DNA of 64,000 bases from Tigheibacillus halophilus (GTDB lineage: Bacteria > Bacillota > Bacilli > Bacillales > Amphibacillaceae): the NCBI RefSeq assembly GCF_042683165.1, contig NZ_JBHUIZ010000003.1:744001-808000 (forward strand). Direction: 5' to 3'. The notes below the pieces were generated by a model that was given only the letters and a program-made list of their open reading frames with translations, did no database searches and was not told the origin of the DNA. The translations under genes were made by a program, and so were the position numbers. Shown here piece by piece: positions 60,088 to 64,000 of this stretch (position 1 is the stretch's first letter; each line of letters begins with the position of its first letter).

Positions 60088-61341
60088 ATGGCTGGTAGTA
60101 TGAATAGATCCCGAGTCATTTTCCATATTGATATGAACTGTTTTTACGCTTCGGTTGAAGTTGCCGCGAATCCTAAGCTAAAAGGGAAACCATTGGCGAT
60201 AGCCGGAAACCCGCAGGAAAGAAAGGGCATTATTGTCACCAGCAGTTATGAGGCGAGAGCAAAGGGAGTTAAAACGACAATGCCCTTGTGGGAAGCAAAA
60301 AGACTTTGCCCAAATTTGATTGTGCTGCGTCCCGATTTCACTAAATATCGCGCAGCCTCTGAAAAGCTGTTTCGAATGCTTGCTGAGATTACTCCGATAG
60401 TTCAACCTGTATCGATAGATGAGGGCTATATGGATTTATCTGAAATAGCCTTGAAACAACATCCGGTCGAACTTGCTTATAAGTTGCAGAACAACATTCT
60501 TCAAGAACTTCATCTGCCAGCAAGTATCGGGATTGCCCCGAATAAATTTTTGGCAAAGATGGCCTCAGATATGAAAAAACCACTTGGAATCACCATTTTG
60601 CGAAAACGTGATATCCCCCAGAAACTATGGCCCTTGGCTATTGGAGAAATGTATGGCGTGGGCAGCAAGACAGCGGAAAAATTTGAAAGAATCGGGGTCC
60701 ATACGATAGGTGATTTGGCACACGCCGATTTGTACCAATTGAAGCGGCTGCTAGGCATCAACGGCGAAAGACTTCAAAATAGGGCGAACGGAATCGACAG
60801 CAACCCAGTTGACCCAGATGCTGTCCATGAATTTAAAAGTATAGGCAGTTCACAGACTTTGCCTGAGGACACAGTAGATCTTAACGAGATACAAAAGTTG
60901 ATTTCCAAACTTGCAGAAAATGTGGAAAAACGTTTGCAGCGCAAACAAGCAGTTGGTAAAACAGTTCAATTGATGATTCGTTACCACGATCGCAAAACCA
61001 TTACAAGAAGCAAAAAGCTGCCGAATTTTATTGATAGCAAAGAAGATATCGTGCAAATCGCGGGCGAATTATTGCAGAAGCACTGGAATCAGGATCCTGT
61101 CCGTCTTATAGGTGTCACTGTTCTCGACGCTGAAGATAAAACAGCTGCTGCGAAACAATTAAACTTATTTACGTATGAACAGGAAGAAAACAAAGCAAAG
61201 CTGGAGAGCGTAATAGGTGAAATGACAAAGAAATACGGAGAAAACATCATCAGGAGAATGCAAACTGACCACAAAGAAGACAATCAAGTGAGAACGAGTT
61301 TTCAAAAGGACTTTCTAGATGATTTCAGAAAGAAAAAGTGA
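60088..61341 (+). CDS. dinB: DNA polymerase IV (Y family)
   Basis: This 417-residue translesion polymerase has palm motifs FHIDMNCFYASVE and the catalytic Asp-Glu in VSIDEGYMDL, a thumb with the helix-hairpin-helix GEMYGVGSKTAEKFERIG, and a little-finger domain with SIGSSQTLPEDT. The clamp-binding motif QLNLF is near the C-terminus (after AAAK). It corresponds to yqjH of B. subtilis. ATG 60088 follows GGGGGGAGG. Confidence 0.96.
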   Translation: MAGSMNRSRVIFHIDMNCFYASVEVAANPKLKGKPLAIAGNPQERKGIIVTSSYEARAKGVKTTMPLWEAKRLCPNLIVLRPDFTKYRAASEKLFRMLAEITPIVQPVSIDEGYMDLSEIALKQHPVELAYKLQNNILQELHLPASIGIAPNKFLAKMASDMKKPLGITILRKRDIPQKLWPLAIGEMYGVGSKTAEKFERIGVHTIGDLAHADLYQLKRLLGINGERLQNRANGIDSNPVDPDAVHEFKSIGSSQTLPEDTVDLNEIQKLISKLAENVEKRLQRKQAVGKTVQLMIRYHDRKTITRSKKLPNFIDSKEDIVQIAGELLQKHWNQDPVRLIGVTVLDAEDKTAAAKQLNLFTYEQEENKAKLESVIGEMTKKYGENIIRRMQTDHKEDNQVRTSFQKDFLDDFRKKK

Positions 61342-61382
61342 AAGAGAATGCACAATTACGCATTGCATTCTCTTTCACTTTA
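61335..61382. terminator. Bidirectional terminator between dinB and the aldehyde dehydrogenase
   Basis: AAAGTGAAAGAGAATGC (61335-61351) pairs perfectly with 61365-61381; it overlaps the dinB stop. Confidence 0.8.
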
Positions 61383-61389
61383 GCTTTTG

Positions 61390-62760
61390 TCAATGAAACA
61401 ATTTTTGGATAAGTCTTTTGCCGATTTTACTGTTAGGATAGCGCAATCCAACGTCAAATTTAGTTGTTTGCTTCATGATGCTTTTAGAATGGGAAAAAGT
61501 TTCAAAACTGTATTTACCATGATACGCTCCCATACCACTTTCTCCAACTCCCCCAAAGGGTAAATAAGGATTAGCAAGATGGTATAATGTGTCATTGATG
61601 CAGCCACCGCCAAATGAAACATTTTCTATCACTTGCTGCTGACTCTGCTCATCTTCCCCAAAATAGTATAAAGCAAGAGGCTTTCCTTTTGTTTTCAATA
61701 TCTCGATTACTTCGCTCAGCTTATGAAAAGTAATAACCGGCAACAGCGGTCCGAAAATTTCTTCCTGCATGATGGGACTGTCCCAGTCTATCTGGTCGAT
61801 GACAGTTGGTTCTATCTTGCGTTTTTCTTCATCAATTGCTCCGCCAAGTAGAATATTACCGTCATCCATGAAATGCTGCAGACGCTGAAAGTGCTTTTGA
61901 TTCACAATACGTGTGTAATTTTTATTTTCTAATGGATTTTTTCCATAAAGTGCACGCATTTGTTTTTTCATGGAACGCAGCAATTTATTTTTCACCTTTT
62001 CATGGATGAACAGATAATCTGGAGCGACACAGGTTTGACCGGCATTAGTGAACTTTCCCCATACAAGTCTTTTTGCTGTTACATCAATTTTGGCATCTTT
62101 ATCGATAATGGCAGGACTTTTGCCGCCAAGTTCAAGTGTCACAGGTGTCAAGTGCTCGCTGGCGGCCCGCATTACCGCTTTTCCCACAGTGCTGCTGCCG
62201 GTAAAGAAAATGTAATCGAATTTTTCTTTCAGCAACGCTTCGCTCGTTTCTTTCTCTCCCAGCACTGCGCAAAAAAATGCTGGATCGAAGGCTTCAGAAA
62301 TTATTTCAGCCAGACATGCTGATGTAGCAGGACTATACTCTGACGGTTTTAAAACCGTCGTATTCCCAGCTGCGATTGCCCCGATAACAGGAGCTATAGC
62401 TAATTGCAGCGGGTAATTCCATGGTGAAATCACAAGTGTCACGCCATATGGTTCTTTCACAATGTAGTTTGCAGTTCCTTTGTGAGTGATAGGGGTACTC
62501 ACTTTTTCCGATTTCATCCAATTTCTAAGGTTTTTCGCAGCCATATCAATTTCAGCATAGAGAAAACCTATTTCTGTTGTCAGTGATTCCTGGCGTGATT
62601 TGTTCAAATCTTTCCGTAACGCCTGGTACAGCGCTTCTTCGTTTTCTTTCAACATCGTCTTTAATTTTTTTAACTGTTCCATACGAAACGGATGGGCCAA
62701 AGTTTTCCCCGTTGCAAATAAGTCATGCTGTTCAGCGACTATTTTTTTGATATCTGTCAT
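61390..62760 (-). CDS. Aldehyde dehydrogenase (class 3-like, short form)
   Basis: This 456-residue NAD(P)-dependent aldehyde dehydrogenase of the AlkH/YwdH group has ISPWNYPLQLAIAPVIGAIAAGNT, the glycine loop FTGSSTVGKAVM, catalytic Glu in TLELGGKSP, catalytic Cys in GQTCVAPDY, and EEIFGPLLPVI. A hydrophobic/basic C-terminus (IGKRLIQKLFH) may touch the membrane, as in fatty-aldehyde enzymes. Substrate is inferred only as medium or long aldehydes. The ATG has GAGGAGAGG upstream. It lies between dinB and rnz, an insertion relative to B. subtilis. Confidence 0.93.
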   Translation of the reverse strand: MTDIKKIVAEQHDLFATGKTLAHPFRMEQLKKLKTMLKENEEALYQALRKDLNKSRQESLTTEIGFLYAEIDMAAKNLRNWMKSEKVSTPITHKGTANYIVKEPYGVTLVISPWNYPLQLAIAPVIGAIAAGNTTVLKPSEYSPATSACLAEIISEAFDPAFFCAVLGEKETSEALLKEKFDYIFFTGSSTVGKAVMRAASEHLTPVTLELGGKSPAIIDKDAKIDVTAKRLVWGKFTNAGQTCVAPDYLFIHEKVKNKLLRSMKKQMRALYGKNPLENKNYTRIVNQKHFQRLQHFMDDGNILLGGAIDEEKRKIEPTVIDQIDWDSPIMQEEIFGPLLPVITFHKLSEVIEILKTKGKPLALYYFGEDEQSQQQVIENVSFGGGCINDTLYHLANPYLPFGGVGESGMGAYHGKYSFETFSHSKSIMKQTTKFDVGLRYPNSKIGKRLIQKLFH

Positions 62761-62775
62761 TTTAACCTCTCCTCT

Positions 62776-63696
62776 TTAAGAAATATGGACAGTGTGAAAA
62801 TCACTGGCTATTTCCGTATTGGGGAATACCTCCCTGGATTCCTGCAGCAGGCCTGGTACATCCTCTGCCTGATAGCGGGAAGAGATGTGAGTAAGAACCA
62901 GCTTTTTAACGTTAAATTGTTTTGAAAGCTCTGCAGCCTGGACCGTTGTAGAATGAAAGTAATTTTTAGCCATTTCAGAACTTATGGCGTTAAAAGTGGC
63001 TTCATGGACCAAAATATCAGAATCAGTGACAAAAGGGCCGTGGGCTTCCGGTAAAGACCTAGTGTCACCCAGAATGGTAATGATTTTACCACGCTTAGCC
63101 GGTCCGATGAAGTCTTTGCTTTCGATGATACTTCCTTCTGGAAGGACCACCGTTTCGTTCTGTTTTATTTGTTTATAAATTGGACCAGGTTCAATTCCGA
63201 GCTGTTTCAGTTTATCGACAAGTAATTCACCTGGTCTATCTTTTTGCATAATGCGGAAACCATAACTGTCGATGCCATGATCAAGCTTCATACATTTCAC
63301 CTGGAAATTTTCCTCATCAAAAACCATTCCATCCGCAATTTCAACAAATGAAAGGGGATAGTTTAGATGTGCTTGACTGACAGCTAAGCTGACTTGAATA
63401 AATTCTTTTATGCCTCTTGGTCCATAGACGGTTAAACCTTCCTTGCCGCCTTGAAAAGACCTGCTGCTTAGAAATCCGGGCAATCCGAATAAATGATCAC
63501 CGTGCAGATGGGTGATAAAGATTTTATTGATTTTGCCTGGTTTAATCGTTGTATGCATGATTTGGTGCTGGGTGGCTTCGCCGCAGTCAAAAAGCCAGAT
63601 GTGGTTTTCTTCTTGCAATAGCTTTAAAGCGATCGATGTCACATTTCGTTCTTTGGAAGGAATGCCGGCACCGGTCCCTAGGAATAGCAATTCCAT
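62776..63696 (-). CDS. rnz: Ribonuclease Z
   Basis: This 306-residue metallo-beta-lactamase-fold endonuclease removes 3' trailers from CCA-less tRNA precursors. It has the GTGAGIPSKERNVTS start, the metal motif THLHGDHLFGLPG, the ILGDTRSLPEA and DILVHEATF motifs and the HSTTVQAAEL and LTHISSRY ligands. It is yqjK in B. subtilis. It lies downstream of namA on the same strand with a 20-base gap. Confidence 0.96.
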   Translation of the reverse strand: MELLFLGTGAGIPSKERNVTSIALKLLQEENHIWLFDCGEATQHQIMHTTIKPGKINKIFITHLHGDHLFGLPGFLSSRSFQGGKEGLTVYGPRGIKEFIQVSLAVSQAHLNYPLSFVEIADGMVFDEENFQVKCMKLDHGIDSYGFRIMQKDRPGELLVDKLKQLGIEPGPIYKQIKQNETVVLPEGSIIESKDFIGPAKRGKIITILGDTRSLPEAHGPFVTDSDILVHEATFNAISSEMAKNYFHSTTVQAAELSKQFNVKKLVLTHISSRYQAEDVPGLLQESREVFPNTEIASDFHTVHIS

Positions 63697-63716
63697 TTCG
63701 TTTCACCTGCCAATAT

Positions 63717-64000
63717 TTATTTCCATCCTCGTTCATATTGCCGAGGTGCTGTAATCTCCTCTTGCAGTTCATCAGCAGCAGCTTTTGCCCAATAAGGATT
63801 CTTTAGCAAGGCTCTTCCAACAAAGACCAAATCTGCACGTTCATTCTGCAAAATTTCTTCTGCCTGTAGGCCGTTCGTGATTAAGCCGACTGCTCCGGTG
63901 GGAATATCTGTTTCATGTTTGATCTGCTCACAGCGCCTGACTTGGTAGCCGGGAAATACAGCGATCTTCGCATGGACAACACCTCCGGAACTGCAATCAA
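63717..64000 (-). CDS. namA: NADPH dehydrogenase NamA, C-terminal part (5' end outside window)
   Basis: This is the last 93 residues of an old yellow enzyme family flavoprotein, read from the minus strand to the stop at 63717-63719. SSGGVVHAKIAVFPGYQV, TGAVGLITNGLQAEEIL and LVFVGRALLKNPYWA are the FMN-binding end of YqjM/NamA, and it closes with APRQYERGW, the family's C-terminal arginine finger. NamA reduces activated C=C bonds of enones and nitro compounds. The start lies beyond the window. Confidence 0.94.
   Translation of the reverse strand, partial: DCSSGGVVHAKIAVFPGYQVRRCEQIKHETDIPTGAVGLITNGLQAEEILQNERADLVFVGRALLKNPYWAKAAADELQEEITAPRQYERGWK

Overview
The window comes from the chromosome of an endospore-forming member of the Bacillaceae. 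Three things show this: a complete spoIIIA operon with spoIVB, spo0A, sirA and tlp; ribosome-binding sites of the AGGAGG type, with frequent TTG and GTG starts; and gene order that follows Bacillus subtilis almost throughout. An OLE RNA and its partner oapA point to an alkaliphilic, halophilic or otherwise stress-adapted relative rather than B. subtilis itself. I do not name a species. No transposase, phage, CRISPR array, rRNA or tRNA gene was recognised.

Positions 1-20272 correspond to the yne region of B. subtilis: the end of tkt, sirA, yneF, ccdA, ccdC, yneK, aconitase, a membrane-tethered thioredoxin-like protein, tlp, a broken yneP, yneQ, yneR, plsY, yneT, parE and parC. Added to this backbone are an orphan PAS histidine kinase (4422-5525), a tiny FbpB-like gene that seems to start with ATA (9636), yidD, and a two-gene quaternary-amine-type ABC importer whose permease and binding protein are fused (12624-15213).

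Positions 20411-64000 correspond to the yqh-yqi-yqj region, which in B. subtilis lies elsewhere on the chromosome: yqhL, mntR, yqhO, yqhP, yqhR, aroQ, pepP, efp, spoIIIAA-AH, accB-accC, yqhY, nusB, folD, xseA, xseB, ispA, [OLE RNA, oapA], yqxC, argR, recN, spoIVB, spo0A, [aspartokinase], yqzF, the bkd branched-chain 2-oxo acid operon, brxB, yqjA, prli42, an epimerase gene, yqjE, dinB, [aldehyde dehydrogenase], rnz and the end of namA.

The genes fall into working groups. Spo0A and SirA join entry into sporulation to replication control, and both genes have perfect 0A boxes upstream. SpoIIIAA-AH form the mother-cell side of the feeding channel behind a good sigma-E promoter, and SpoIVB carries the forespore signal. 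AccBC supplies malonyl-CoA and has a FapR-like box at its promoter. The bkd operon has a textbook sigma-54 promoter and its activator BkdR, but ptb is missing from its usual place. ParE/ParC, RecN, ExoVII and Pol IV handle DNA topology and repair.

The most unusual feature is at 37920-39134. A large structured noncoding RNA of the OLE class lies between ispA and the gene for its membrane partner OapA, and dxs, which normally follows, is absent. Other points of interest are the ATA-start gene, the doubly frameshifted yneP that has also lost its catalytic Asp, and several start-less open frames that look like gene remnants.
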